DNA of 64,000 bases from Legionella jamestowniensis (GTDB lineage: Bacteria; Pseudomonadota; Gammaproteobacteria; Legionellales; Legionellaceae). This document shows positions 24,588 to 33,677 of the stretch, piece by piece. The notes under the pieces are model-generated. The model was given only the letters and a program-made list of their open reading frames with translations, was not told where the DNA came from and did not search any database. Positions within the stretch are counted from its first letter, which is position 1, and every line of letters starts with the position of its first letter. The translations under genes were made by a program, and so were the position numbers. The stretch lies in NCBI RefSeq assembly GCF_001467745.1, contig NZ_LNYG01000013.1:1705144-1769143 (forward strand). Reading direction: 5' to 3'.

Positions 24588-25775
24588 TTAGAGTAGATTA
24601 AGAACCATTTTTTCTACTTCCTGAGCAATTAATGCTTCTTCATCACCACGGATAACCAAGATTGGCTTGCCCTGAAGAGAAATATCCTGGCAATTTGCCT
24701 CTATTTTATTCTTATTGGCGACAAGATTTATTTCAAAGTTCATGTGCTTTAGAGGTAAGAGCACTTTTTCACGAATTAAAGACGCATTTTCACCGATACC
24801 ACCTGTAAAAATAAGGGCATCAAGGTTAGCAAGCTGGGTACTATAGGCTCCTATTATTTTTTGCAATGAATAAACATACATGTCAATCGCAAGATTTGCA
24901 GATTGGTCACCCCCCAACGCACGCTCGATGAGGTGGCGCATGTCATTTTCCTGAGCAATTCCTTTAAGCCCGCTTTGTTTATTTAACAGCGTGTCAACTT
25001 CTTCCGCTGTCATGCCCTGATGTTGTAAATATAAGGGGATAGCCGGGTCAATATCACCACAGCGAGTCCCCATAATAAGGCCGGCAAGAGGGGTCATGCC
25101 CATGGTAGTATCAAAGGATTTGCCTTGTTTTATCAGGCAAGCACTTGCCCCATTCCCTAAGTGAAGGGTGATAAAATTACATTTTTCCAAAGGTTTTCCT
25201 AAATAGGCTGCTGCAGCTCGGGCAACGTACTCATGGTTAATACCGTGAAACCCATAGCGCTTTATTTGGTATTTGATACTAACCTCACTATTAATCGCAT
25301 ATTGGTTAATATGCGGAGGAATACTATGATGGAATCCGCTGTCAAACACAGCAACATGCAAAGCATGCTGGTAATGTTGTTGCGCAAACTGAATACCAAG
25401 GGCATTAACCGGATTGTGAATAGGTGCCAACTGAGACAAACGGGTTATTTTTTCCAATACATCAGGGGTTACAATCGTAGGTAAGTAATAATCATTCCCT
25501 CCATGTACCACACGATGGCCGACACCTTGAATGGGATATTTACCCAAATCTTTCTTGAGTTTGGCAGCCAAAGTATTAAAAGCATCTTCATGATTCTTAA
25601 ATACCTGGTGCTGGGATTCTTTAATTCCCATATTGTTGGTGTGGTGCCATTGGCCTTTAGCTTCACCAATTCCCTCAATTAACCCAAATACTAGAGGGGA
25701 TATTTGCTGATTATCAACCTTTAAGGCTTTATATTTAATAGAAGAACTACCGGCATTAATCGTTAAAACATGCAT
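24588..25775 (-). CDS. ackA: Acetate kinase
   Basis: Interconverts acetyl-phosphate and ADP with acetate and ATP. The N-terminal signature VLTINAGSSSIKYK, then GHRVVHGG, VFDSGFHHSIP, YGFHGINHEYV, ITLHLGNGASA, TTMGMTPLAGLIMGTRCGDIDP and FTGGIGENAS are all present. 395 residues, normal. AAGGGG lies 8 bases before the ATG. It starts 2 bp after the pta stop: a pta-ackA operon that makes ATP and sets acetyl-phosphate levels. Confidence 0.97.
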   Translation of the reverse strand: MHVLTINAGSSSIKYKALKVDNQQISPLVFGLIEGIGEAKGQWHHTNNMGIKESQHQVFKNHEDAFNTLAAKLKKDLGKYPIQGVGHRVVHGGNDYYLPTIVTPDVLEKITRLSQLAPIHNPVNALGIQFAQQHYQHALHVAVFDSGFHHSIPPHINQYAINSEVSIKYQIKRYGFHGINHEYVARAAAAYLGKPLEKCNFITLHLGNGASACLIKQGKSFDTTMGMTPLAGLIMGTRCGDIDPAIPLYLQHQGMTAEEVDTLLNKQSGLKGIAQENDMRHLIERALGGDQSANLAIDMYVYSLQKIIGAYSTQLANLDALIFTGGIGENASLIREKVLLPLKHMNFEINLVANKNKIEANCQDISLQGKPILVIRGDEEALIAQEVEKMVLNLL

Positions 25776-25777
25776 TC

Positions 25778-27841
25778 TTAATCCCCTTGTGCCTGGATCG
25801 CTGTAACAAGAATTGTATTAATAATATCTTGTGGTGTGCAGCCTCTACTCAAATCATTAACTGGCTTATTCAAACCTAATAAAACAGGTCCAATCGCTAA
25901 AGCCCCACTTTCTCGTTGCACAGCCTTGTAGGTGTTATTACCCGTGTTAAGATCAGGAAAAATGAGTACATTGGCATCTCCCTGTAACTTGGAATGGGGT
26001 AGTTTTTTAGCTGCTACCTCAGGATCCACCGCTGCATCATATTGTATAGGGCCTTCAACCAGTAAATCAGGTTGCAATTGTCTAACGATTTCTATGGCTT
26101 TAGCCACTTTTTCAACACTTTCACCCTTACCAGAATCCCCTGAGGAATAAGAGAGCAAAGCCACTTTAGCATCAATTCCTAACTTTTTAGCAATCTGAGC
26201 AGCTTGCGTTGCAATTTCTGCCAGCGTTTGACTATCTGGTTCGGGATTAATTGCACAATCACCATAAATTAATACACGAGAGGGTAAGCACATAATAAAA
26301 ATAGAGGAAACCTTGTTAACTCCTGGCTTGGTTTTAATAATTTCCAGGGCTGGCCGTACGGTATCGGCGGTTGTGTGTGCTGCGCCGGAAACCATACCAT
26401 CGGCATCGCCACAGTAAACCATCATGGCCGCAAAATAGTTAATGTCAGACATGCGCTCAAGAGCAATAGGGAAATTAACATTTTTATGTTGTCTTAATTC
26501 GAAATATTTTTTTGCATACAGTTCCCTGTGTTTGGATTTTTCAATATCAATAATATTCACATTAGGTAATTCAAGATCGAGGCGCTTGGCCAAAAGGTGG
26601 ATTTTTTCAGGTTGGCCTAGCAATGTAATCTGGACGATATTGCGTTTTAGTAGATAATCAGCAGCAGTTAGTATGCGTGCATCATCACCCTCGGGAAGAA
26701 TAATATGCTGCCGTGGTTTTTTGGCCTTATTACTGATTTCATAAAGAAAAACGGCTGGGCTTAATCGGGGTTGTTGCGGTTTATCGCTTAATAATTTCAG
26801 CACCGATTTGGCCAGATAAGGGCGCATTGCATCAATTGCTTTGGTGACCTTTGTAGGGTTTGCCGTGGTGAGGCTAAATTTGGCCGAAAATAAAACGGTT
26901 GCTGTTTCATAGGTTTTAAGGCGTGTTAAAAGGACAGGGAAGGGATGTTCAAGACCGGCAAGGATTTCCCGAATAATAGGACCTGGCATTTCACCGCCTG
27001 TTAAAATAATGCCTGCGATTTTGGGATAATAAGCAGACTGATCAGCAAGAAGGGAACCTAAAAGAATATCAATGCGATCGTCCGGCGTTATAATGAGCAT
27101 CCCGTTTCTATCGAGGCGCGATTCCAAAAAATTGCTAATTGTTTTGGCAGCAATAGTGAATTGCCTAACCGGTCGGTGTAATTCTTTTTCACCACAAATA
27201 ATCTCTGCACGCAATTTGGTTGCCACGTCTCGCACTGAAGGATTAGCCAGGGGTTCAAATTCAGGCATAACAGCTACAAAAGCAAGATGTGGCAACTGCT
27301 TATGAAATAATTCCAGTGCCTCTGTTTCTTGTAGACTGGCAACACGATTAATAATTACCCCTACAACACGCGCATGATTTTTTCTGCTTATCTCAAGTGC
27401 GTTTTTCAATAAAGAGAGAGTATGCTCCAAGGTTCTGTCTTTGGCAGAAACTACGAGTACCACGTCACAATTTAATTGATAAGCCAACATTAAATTAAAT
27501 TGATATTCGAAAACATCGTTATCACTTTCAAAATCTGTTCCTTCAAAATAAGTAAGTGTGCTGGTAGTTGTTGTTTGAGTTGACTCAAGTACAGCTGAAA
27601 CCAAATCGGCAGGTTGTGTACGCATCATTGCGATCGCCTGGTTAACATTCATTAGAGGCCTTAAAGATTCATTAGTGATTGCCTCAAGCAAAGGGATTTG
27701 TGATGCATCAGATTCGGAAAAAAGCTTAAAGCATCGAAGTGATGTTTGTTGCTCCTTGAGAAAAGACAGAAATCCCAAAGAAATAAACGATTTTCCTGGT
27801 CTTTTTTCAATCCCTGTCAAGTATATTTTTTTGTGCATCAT
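25778..27841 (-). CDS. pta: Phosphate acetyltransferase (long form)
   Basis: Makes acetyl-phosphate from acetyl-CoA. Three parts: an N-terminal P-loop domain related to dethiobiotin synthetase (GIEKRPGKSFISLGFL), a central DRTGG domain (about 200-330), and the C-terminal catalytic PTA domain from about 370 (ILPEGDDARILTAADYLLKR; MVSGAAHTTADTVRPAL; SYSSGDSGKGESVEKV; EGPIQYDAAVDP; FPDLNTGN). 687 residues, slightly below the E. coli 714. Two ATGs (27841, 27838) follow AGGGG; the second is better spaced. Confidence 0.97.
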   Translation of the reverse strand: MMHKKIYLTGIEKRPGKSFISLGFLSFLKEQQTSLRCFKLFSESDASQIPLLEAITNESLRPLMNVNQAIAMMRTQPADLVSAVLESTQTTTTSTLTYFEGTDFESDNDVFEYQFNLMLAYQLNCDVVLVVSAKDRTLEHTLSLLKNALEISRKNHARVVGVIINRVASLQETEALELFHKQLPHLAFVAVMPEFEPLANPSVRDVATKLRAEIICGEKELHRPVRQFTIAAKTISNFLESRLDRNGMLIITPDDRIDILLGSLLADQSAYYPKIAGIILTGGEMPGPIIREILAGLEHPFPVLLTRLKTYETATVLFSAKFSLTTANPTKVTKAIDAMRPYLAKSVLKLLSDKPQQPRLSPAVFLYEISNKAKKPRQHIILPEGDDARILTAADYLLKRNIVQITLLGQPEKIHLLAKRLDLELPNVNIIDIEKSKHRELYAKKYFELRQHKNVNFPIALERMSDINYFAAMMVYCGDADGMVSGAAHTTADTVRPALEIIKTKPGVNKVSSIFIMCLPSRVLIYGDCAINPEPDSQTLAEIATQAAQIAKKLGIDAKVALLSYSSGDSGKGESVEKVAKAIEIVRQLQPDLLVEGPIQYDAAVDPEVAAKKLPHSKLQGDANVLIFPDLNTGNNTYKAVQRESGALAIGPVLLGLNKPVNDLSRGCTPQDIINTILVTAIQAQGD

Positions 27842-28143
27842 TAACCCCTGTTTTACATGCTGTCATCCCAGCAGTTATAAGGTTGAATTTATCAATTTTA
27901 GTTCGTAATTAATTATTTGTTCAGGAATCTAAAATTTGAACATTTTCGCTTTGTAAAAAAAAAAGTCAATAACTGTTTAAAAAAGGGACCAAGAAAATGT
28001 AAAGAAAATGCATGTAGTGTAAAGAAAATGAAGGTTTTTGTAAGAAGATTATTTATTCTAAGAATTTCTCCAAAATGAGCATAGACAGGTAAAAAATAGC
28101 ATGTCATAGTCAAAGAATCTTCGCTAACAAAGGATGACATCTA
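27842..28143. promoter_or_regulatory. 302-bp divergent intergenic region with a 13-bp direct repeat
   Basis: The space between divergent pta and the peptide transporter gene is very A+T-rich. TGTAAAGAAAATG occurs at 27998-28010 and 28018-28030, that is two copies 20 bases apart, about two helical turns. This could be an operator for either gene or a simple duplication. I see no convincing promoter pair and no gene. Confidence 0.3.
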
Positions 28144-29649
28144 ATGTCTACAGTTGATAGCAAAAATGCAGTTTGGAGTGGTTTGCCGCAGGCTACTATT
28201 GCACTCTTTTTCATTCAGATTTTTTCAACTTTAAGCTTTAGTGTGCTTTATTCAACGTTAGTTTTGTACATGACAAAAAAATTAGGGATATCTACTGTTT
28301 CTGCTAACAGTATTACTGGAATTTTTGTTGCCGCTAATTTTGCTTTACATCTGCTGGGTGGTTATTGCGGTGGAAGATTTCTATCAAATCGATCGCTATT
28401 TTGTTTTGGAATGATAGCGCAGATTATTGGTTGTATTTTACTAGCATTGGAGAGTGAAGTTTATCTCTATTGCGCTCTGGGATTTTTTTTAACAGGCAGT
28501 GGCCTTAATGTCACCTGTATTAACTGCATGTTAACGCAACGTTTTAATCCGAAGGATCATCGTCGTGAGATGGCATTTTTATGGAATTATGCAGGGATGA
28601 ATATTGGGTTTTTAGTGGGGTTTACCTTAAGCGGATACTTTCAGTTATCCCATAATTATCAGCGACTGTTTTTACTTAGCAGTTTGGGAAACCTGATTGC
28701 TCTTTTTGTCTGTTTATATTTTTGGCATATTCTGGATGATAAAGAAACAGTCTATAGTCGTCTTTCTTCAGAGGAGAAAAAACGGGGTATTCTCGCTGGC
28801 ACTGTTCTTGTCCTTACTCTGCCATTTTTGTTGAGTCGATTAATCCATTATGCGGATTGGGCCAATAAACTGATTTTAGTGATTGGTGCTTTGATGTTAG
28901 TGACAACTATTGGACTTGCAATACAACAACAATCTCGAGACGTACGTGAGAAACTACTAGCTTTTGCTGTTTTGATGATTGTAAGCACTGTATTTTGGGT
29001 GCTTTATCAGACAGGACCGATGGGTTTAACTCATTTTATTGAAAACAATGTAGAACGCCATTGGGGTAACATGATTATCGCCCCACAATGGTTTCAAAAC
29101 GTTAACACCATTTGCATCATTTTGGGTGGGCCTCTGTTAAGTTATGTTCTAAACCGTATGCGTTCGCATGGGATCCAAGTGAATATACCCACTCAATTTG
29201 CTTTCGCGCTATTGTTAATTGGCTTGGCTTTTGTGTTTTTGCCTGTTGGAATTGCCAGGGCAAGCACGTCCGGTATGGTTTCTCCCGGCTGGATTATATT
29301 AAGTTATACATTGCAAAGCGTAGGGGAGTTACTTATCTCACCAATTGGCTATGCGATGGTAGGTGCTTTAGTACCCAATAGCCTGCAAGGTGTTATGATG
29401 GGTATGTGGATGTTGGCAACAGGGGTAGGTGCGACCTTATCAAGCTATAGTTCAAATTGGATGACGTCAGGCCAGGAAACCAGCTTGCCTTTGGCAACGA
29501 ATAGCGGCTATAGTGATGTTTTTTTAAACTTGGGTTTATTTGCTCTTGCAGCCTCTTTATTGCTTTTCTTATTGGTACCAAAATTACGCCAATGGATTAC
29601 TGACAAGAAAAATCCTTTAAACAATGAAGTGGTTTCAGCAACAGCGTAA
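28144..29649 (+). CDS. Proton-dependent oligopeptide transporter (POT/PTR2 family)
   Basis: Inner-membrane MFS symporter for di- and tripeptides, of 501 residues with about 12-14 hydrophobic helices. The POT family pattern is visible: ATIALFFIQIFSTLSFSVLYSTLVLYM at the N-terminus, LHLLGGYCGGRFLSNRS in the helix 2-3 region, and LLISPIGYAMVGALVPNSLQGVMMG in the C-terminal half (the SP.G..M...LVP...G motif of DtpA-like proteins). Peptide and amino-acid uptake suits an intracellular Legionella. AAAGGA lies 9 bases upstream of the ATG. mnmC follows 9 bp later. Confidence 0.88.
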   Translation: MSTVDSKNAVWSGLPQATIALFFIQIFSTLSFSVLYSTLVLYMTKKLGISTVSANSITGIFVAANFALHLLGGYCGGRFLSNRSLFCFGMIAQIIGCILLALESEVYLYCALGFFLTGSGLNVTCINCMLTQRFNPKDHRREMAFLWNYAGMNIGFLVGFTLSGYFQLSHNYQRLFLLSSLGNLIALFVCLYFWHILDDKETVYSRLSSEEKKRGILAGTVLVLTLPFLLSRLIHYADWANKLILVIGALMLVTTIGLAIQQQSRDVREKLLAFAVLMIVSTVFWVLYQTGPMGLTHFIENNVERHWGNMIIAPQWFQNVNTICIILGGPLLSYVLNRMRSHGIQVNIPTQFAFALLLIGLAFVFLPVGIARASTSGMVSPGWIILSYTLQSVGELLISPIGYAMVGALVPNSLQGVMMGMWMLATGVGATLSSYSSNWMTSGQETSLPLATNSGYSDVFLNLGLFALAASLLLFLLVPKLRQWITDKKNPLNNEVVSATA

Positions 29650-29658
29650 GAGTATGAT

Positions 29659-31653
29659 GTGAGTAGTCCTTTTATTCCTATTGAAACAGCAAAGCTATCG
29701 TGGTGTAACGGCTTGCCTGTTTCTGTTGAGTTTGACGATATTTATTTTTCGACGGAAGGCGGTTTACAAGAAACTGAACATGTTTTTATTAAAGGAAACC
29801 GCTTGCTCGAGCGTTGGCAGGTTTTGCCAGATGATAGATTTGTGATTGCTGAAACCGGCTTTGGTAGTGGGTTAAACTTTCTTTTAACCTGGTCTTTATG
29901 GATGCAACATGCTCCTGCATCTGCACGTTTATATTTTATCAGCTGTGAAAAATTTCCTTTAACAAAAGAGGATTTGGGACGTTGTCTGGATTTATGGCCT
30001 CAATTAAAAAATGAAGCCCAGGCATTGCTTGCCGAATACCCTGTATTAACCCCTGGCTTTCATCATTTAAGTTTTAACAATGGACGTATCAATTTAACAT
30101 TGATGCTTGGAGAAGCCACATCCTGTTTCAATGAACTTCTCATTTGTGGGGTTGAGCCTTTAGAGAGTCAATTAAGAACGCAATACATTGATGCCTGGTT
30201 TTTAGATGGATTTGCCCCTGCTAAAAATGCTGCGATGTGGAGCGAGGATTTATTTCGTTGCATTGGCTTACTGTCCAGGTTAGGAACAACTTTGGCCACT
30301 TTTTCTGCCGCAGGGGAGGTTAAAAAGAAATTACAACAGGTGGGTTTTAATGTCCAAAAGTTAAAGGGTTTTGGACGAAAGCGGGATATGATTACTGCAG
30401 AGTATATCCATCAGCCTGATCATGTTATGGGTCCATTCCGAGTAACGCCATGGCATGCGGCTATTCCTCAAAGAATAATCAGAAAAAAAGCGATCGTTAT
30501 CGGAGCCGGACTTGCAGGTTGTTACATGGCCTACGCGTTAAGCAAGCGTCAATGGGATGTGATATTAATCGATGGTCAGAATGAGGTTGGTCGGGGTGCT
30601 TCTGGAAATCAAAACGCTGTCATTTATCCCAAATTATCCTCCTATCAATCTCCTCTTACACTTTTTATGTTAATGGCCTTTTTATTTGCTACTCGGGAAT
30701 ATAAGAAATTACTAGGGGAACATCCTATAGGGGAATTGTGTGGAATATTACAACTGGCTTTTAATGACAAAGAACGTTTAGCACAAGCGAGCTTGGACTC
30801 ATGGCTGTCCATTTACCCAGAATTGGGGTCATTGGTTGATTCTAAACAAGCCTCAAATCTTGCCGGAATTAGTCTAGATACAAATGGATTATTTATTCCT
30901 CTATCTGGATGGATAGATTCCAGGGCTTTATGTCAACTGTTAATAAATCAGCCAGGAATTCAATTTATTCCCAATACCGTAATAGATAGATTAAATCTAG
31001 AGGGAAACAGGTGGCACGCGGATAGTTATTCCGCTGAGGTCTTAGTGATTGCCAATGGCTATCAAGCGGCCCAGTTTCCAGAAACTAATTTTTTGCCACT
31101 AAAGGCAATTCGCGGGCAAATGAGTGACATAGAAAGTAACCAACATAGCCAGTGCTTAAAAATACCTGTTTGTGGTGATGGACATATTTTGCCGGCAAGA
31201 AATGGCATGCACGCGGTGGGAGCAACTTATCATCTTGGTGTAGCCCATGATCACTATGATGCAATGGATGATTTGGCCAATTTGTTACGCTTGCAAAAGA
31301 TTGCTCCTCATCTAAACTGGCCTAAACAAACAAAAAATAGTTGGTGTGGGATTAGGGGAGCTATGACCGACTATTTACCTGCAGTAGGTCTTGTACCCAA
31401 TGCGCTGGAATTTAACCAACAATTTGCAACTTTAAAAACAAATGCTAAACGATGGCTACCCATCGCGGGCTCTTATTATCCCGGGTTATACCTTTGTGCG
31501 GGTTTTGGCTCTAGAGGTTTAACCACGATCCCACTTGCTGCCGAATGGTTGGCTGCTTCAATCAATCAAGAGGCTTTTTTCTTGCCGAGAACACTGATTC
31601 AAGCATTATCGCCAGCACGTTTCTTGCGAAAGGCTATCATTCGAAAGAAATAA
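29659..31653 (+). CDS. mnmC: Bifunctional tRNA modification enzyme MnmC
   Basis: Completes 5-methylaminomethyl-2-thiouridine at the wobble base of certain tRNAs. The N-terminal SAM methyltransferase domain (about 1-245) has VIAETGFGSGLNFLL and AWFLDGFAPAKNAAMW. The C-terminal FAD-dependent oxidase domain (from about 270) begins VIGAGLAGCYMAYALSKR and contains RGASGNQNAVIYPKLS and CGIRGAMTDYLPAVG. 664 residues, close to E. coli MnmC. The start is GTG, as the nearby ATGs hit stops at once. Close spacing suggests co-transcription with the transporter. Confidence 0.95.
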   Translation: MSSPFIPIETAKLSWCNGLPVSVEFDDIYFSTEGGLQETEHVFIKGNRLLERWQVLPDDRFVIAETGFGSGLNFLLTWSLWMQHAPASARLYFISCEKFPLTKEDLGRCLDLWPQLKNEAQALLAEYPVLTPGFHHLSFNNGRINLTLMLGEATSCFNELLICGVEPLESQLRTQYIDAWFLDGFAPAKNAAMWSEDLFRCIGLLSRLGTTLATFSAAGEVKKKLQQVGFNVQKLKGFGRKRDMITAEYIHQPDHVMGPFRVTPWHAAIPQRIIRKKAIVIGAGLAGCYMAYALSKRQWDVILIDGQNEVGRGASGNQNAVIYPKLSSYQSPLTLFMLMAFLFATREYKKLLGEHPIGELCGILQLAFNDKERLAQASLDSWLSIYPELGSLVDSKQASNLAGISLDTNGLFIPLSGWIDSRALCQLLINQPGIQFIPNTVIDRLNLEGNRWHADSYSAEVLVIANGYQAAQFPETNFLPLKAIRGQMSDIESNQHSQCLKIPVCGDGHILPARNGMHAVGATYHLGVAHDHYDAMDDLANLLRLQKIAPHLNWPKQTKNSWCGIRGAMTDYLPAVGLVPNALEFNQQFATLKTNAKRWLPIAGSYYPGLYLCAGFGSRGLTTIPLAAEWLAASINQEAFFLPRTLIQALSPARFLRKAIIRKK

Positions 31654-31781
31654 AGACTCTTCTGAAATCGTGCATGAAATATGCTTTATACCCAAGAACA
31701 AAAAATCATAACCTATACTTTTTGTGTCGAATCTAAACTACTTTTAATAAAAGAATGAGTTATAACTGTTAAGGAGAACCT

Positions 31782-32156
31782 ATGAGTGCTATAGAAAAAA
31801 TTAATCTAAGCCACCGAGCTTCCCTTTGGTATAAAACCGCCAATACAAGGATGACTGTGCCTAGCCAAGATAAAAAAAATAATCTTGATCCAATGATTAA
31901 GCATTGCTCAATTATTATGAAAACTATTAATGAGTTAGAACCTATTAAACAAGCGTTCTTGGCTCAAGAGGTTTTAAATTCATTGAGAGAAATGCAATTT
32001 TTTCAAGATAGCCTGACTAGCCAAAGAGCATTGCAACATGTTGATAATAAATTTGAAGATGCCTTGACATTGTTAGCAAAAACATTACTCGCTAATGAGT
32101 GTTTATCCAAACCGATGACGTTAGGATCTGGTTTTAAACCTATCTCTGTTAATTAA
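31782..32156 (+). CDS. Small uncharacterised soluble protein
   Basis: 124 residues, unrecognised. AAGGAG lies 6 bases before the ATG and an intrinsic terminator follows 10 bases after the stop, so the gene looks real and monocistronic. The composition is helical: HCSIIMKTINELEPIKQAFLAQEVLNSL then ALQHVDNKFEDALTLLAKTLL, without signal peptide, membrane helix or cysteine pair. The C-terminus LGSGFKPISVN is basic and short. I cannot assign a function; a genus-specific protein is likely. Confidence 0.65.
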   Translation: MSAIEKINLSHRASLWYKTANTRMTVPSQDKKNNLDPMIKHCSIIMKTINELEPIKQAFLAQEVLNSLREMQFFQDSLTSQRALQHVDNKFEDALTLLAKTLLANECLSKPMTLGSGFKPISVN

Positions 32157-32165
32157 GCTGATTTT

Positions 32166-32208
32166 CCCTATATAGAATCAAGGGATTCCTTATAGGGCTT
32201 TCATTTTT
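32166..32208 (+). terminator. Intrinsic terminator after the 124-residue protein gene
   Basis: CCCTATA (32166-32172) pairs with TATAGGG (32191-32197), and inside it GAATC (32175-32179) pairs with GATTC (32184-32188) around AAGG. A T-rich run (CTTTCATTTTTT) follows. This is a good rho-independent terminator that isolates the small gene from cydA. Confidence 0.8.
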
Positions 32209-32259
32209 TGCAATCTATTTTTGAAATAAACTTGTAGTTGACCTTATCTGTCTATATCC

Positions 32260-32273
32260 TTGATTGTTATTAA
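32260..32273 (+). promoter_or_regulatory. FNR/Anr-like box upstream of cydA
   Basis: TTGAT-TGTT-ATTAA matches the FNR consensus TTGATNNNNATCAA at nine of ten positions. It lies 33 bases before the cydA ATG. Control of a high-affinity bd oxidase by an oxygen-sensing CRP/FNR-type regulator is common, so the site is plausible. The distance would place it close to the promoter core, and I could not identify a strong -10 and -35 pair to test this. Confidence 0.4.
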
Positions 32274-32306
32274 ATTATTAAACGCAATATTTGCCTAGAG
32301 GTTGTC

Positions 32307-33677
32307 ATGATAGTAGAACTATTATCACGCGCACAATTTGGCTTTAGTATTGGTTTTCATATTTTATTCCCAACGCTGAATCTTGGATTGGCACTTTTTT
32401 TGGTTTTGATGGAAATATTATGGCTAAAAACAAAGGATGAAACTTATTTAGTCATATGTAAATTCTGGACTAAAATTTTTGCACTTACATTTGGAATGGG
32501 GGTTGTCTCAGGCATTGTCCTTGCCTATCAGATAGGTACGAATTTTGGACCATTTATTGTTCAATTTGGCAATGTACTTGGTGCCTTATTTGCCTATGAA
32601 ACATTGACTGCTTTCTTTTTAGAGGCGGGTTTTCTAGGGATCATGCTCTTTGGTTGGAAGCGTGTCCCACCGGTATTACATTTTACCGCGACATTACTCG
32701 TTACAATAGGTACAACCATCTCTGCTTTCTGGATTTTATCAGCTAACTCCTGGATGCAAACACCCAATGGCTATCAAATTGTTAATGCAAAATATATTGT
32801 TGATAACTGGTGGGAAGTTGTTTTTAACCCTTCTTTTGTTCCCCGTTTTATCCATATGATCCTGGCTTCTTATGTCACAACCTCTTTTGTTGTGATGGCG
32901 GTTTCGAGTTACTACTTATTGAAGAATACATCCTTACGTATCGCCAAAACGTGTTTGTCTTTTGCCTTATGGTCAGCATTAATTGTGGTACCTTTGCAAA
33001 TTTATATGGGGGATGTTGTCGGTTTACGTGTCCATCAACAACAACCTTTAAAAACTGCGGCTATGGAGGGGGTTTGGGAAACTCAAAGAGGAGCTCCTTT
33101 TTTGATATTTGCCTTGCCATCCCAAACATTGCAGCAAAATAATTATGTAATTGCCATTCCCAAACTTGCAAGTCTTCTCAATACGCATAGCTGGGATGGA
33201 GAAATGTTGGGATTAAAATCAGTGCCTCCAAGTGATCAGCCGCGGGTTGCCCCTGTATTCTTTTCATTTAGGATAATGGTGGGAATTGGCTTGATAATGT
33301 TGCTTACGGCGTTTGTTGGTTTTTTTCTTAGGATAAAGGGGACTGTTTATTCGTCAACTTGGTTCCACCGTTGGTGTATCATTATATCTCCACTCGGTTT
33401 TTTAGCCACCATAGCAGGATGGTTAACTGCCGAACTTGGACGACAACCATGGGTTGTTTACAATTTGATGAAAACCCGTGATGCGGTTTCAGCAATAGGA
33501 ATGGAAGAAGTCATTTTATCGTTTATTTTGCTCATTATTGCCTATGGCATTATCTTCGGATTTTATCTGTATTATCTTTTAAAATTGATACGTACAGGGC
33601 CCGTTGAAAAAGATAAAGTTGAGCATCAACATAATGCCTTCCAATACATGAAAGACTTGCCCAGGGAGAAGGAATAA
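32307..33677 (+). CDS. cydA: Cytochrome bd-type quinol oxidase subunit I (CIO-like)
   Basis: Quinol-oxidising, haem-bearing subunit of the bd oxidase in the inner membrane. SRAQFGFSIGFHILFP holds the first haem His (H18), FIHMILASY the second, and AELGRQPWVVYNLMKTRDAVS the conserved GRQPW segment. The latter wording and the length of 456 residues (E. coli CydA is 522) indicate the short-Q-loop, cyanide-insensitive (CioA) subtype. Nine hydrophobic helices are visible. Its stop overlaps the cydB ATG (TAATG). Confidence 0.95.
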   Translation: MIVELLSRAQFGFSIGFHILFPTLNLGLALFLVLMEILWLKTKDETYLVICKFWTKIFALTFGMGVVSGIVLAYQIGTNFGPFIVQFGNVLGALFAYETLTAFFLEAGFLGIMLFGWKRVPPVLHFTATLLVTIGTTISAFWILSANSWMQTPNGYQIVNAKYIVDNWWEVVFNPSFVPRFIHMILASYVTTSFVVMAVSSYYLLKNTSLRIAKTCLSFALWSALIVVPLQIYMGDVVGLRVHQQQPLKTAAMEGVWETQRGAPFLIFALPSQTLQQNNYVIAIPKLASLLNTHSWDGEMLGLKSVPPSDQPRVAPVFFSFRIMVGIGLIMLLTAFVGFFLRIKGTVYSSTWFHRWCIIISPLGFLATIAGWLTAELGRQPWVVYNLMKTRDAVSAIGMEEVILSFILLIIAYGIIFGFYLYYLLKLIRTGPVEKDKVEHQHNAFQYMKDLPREKE

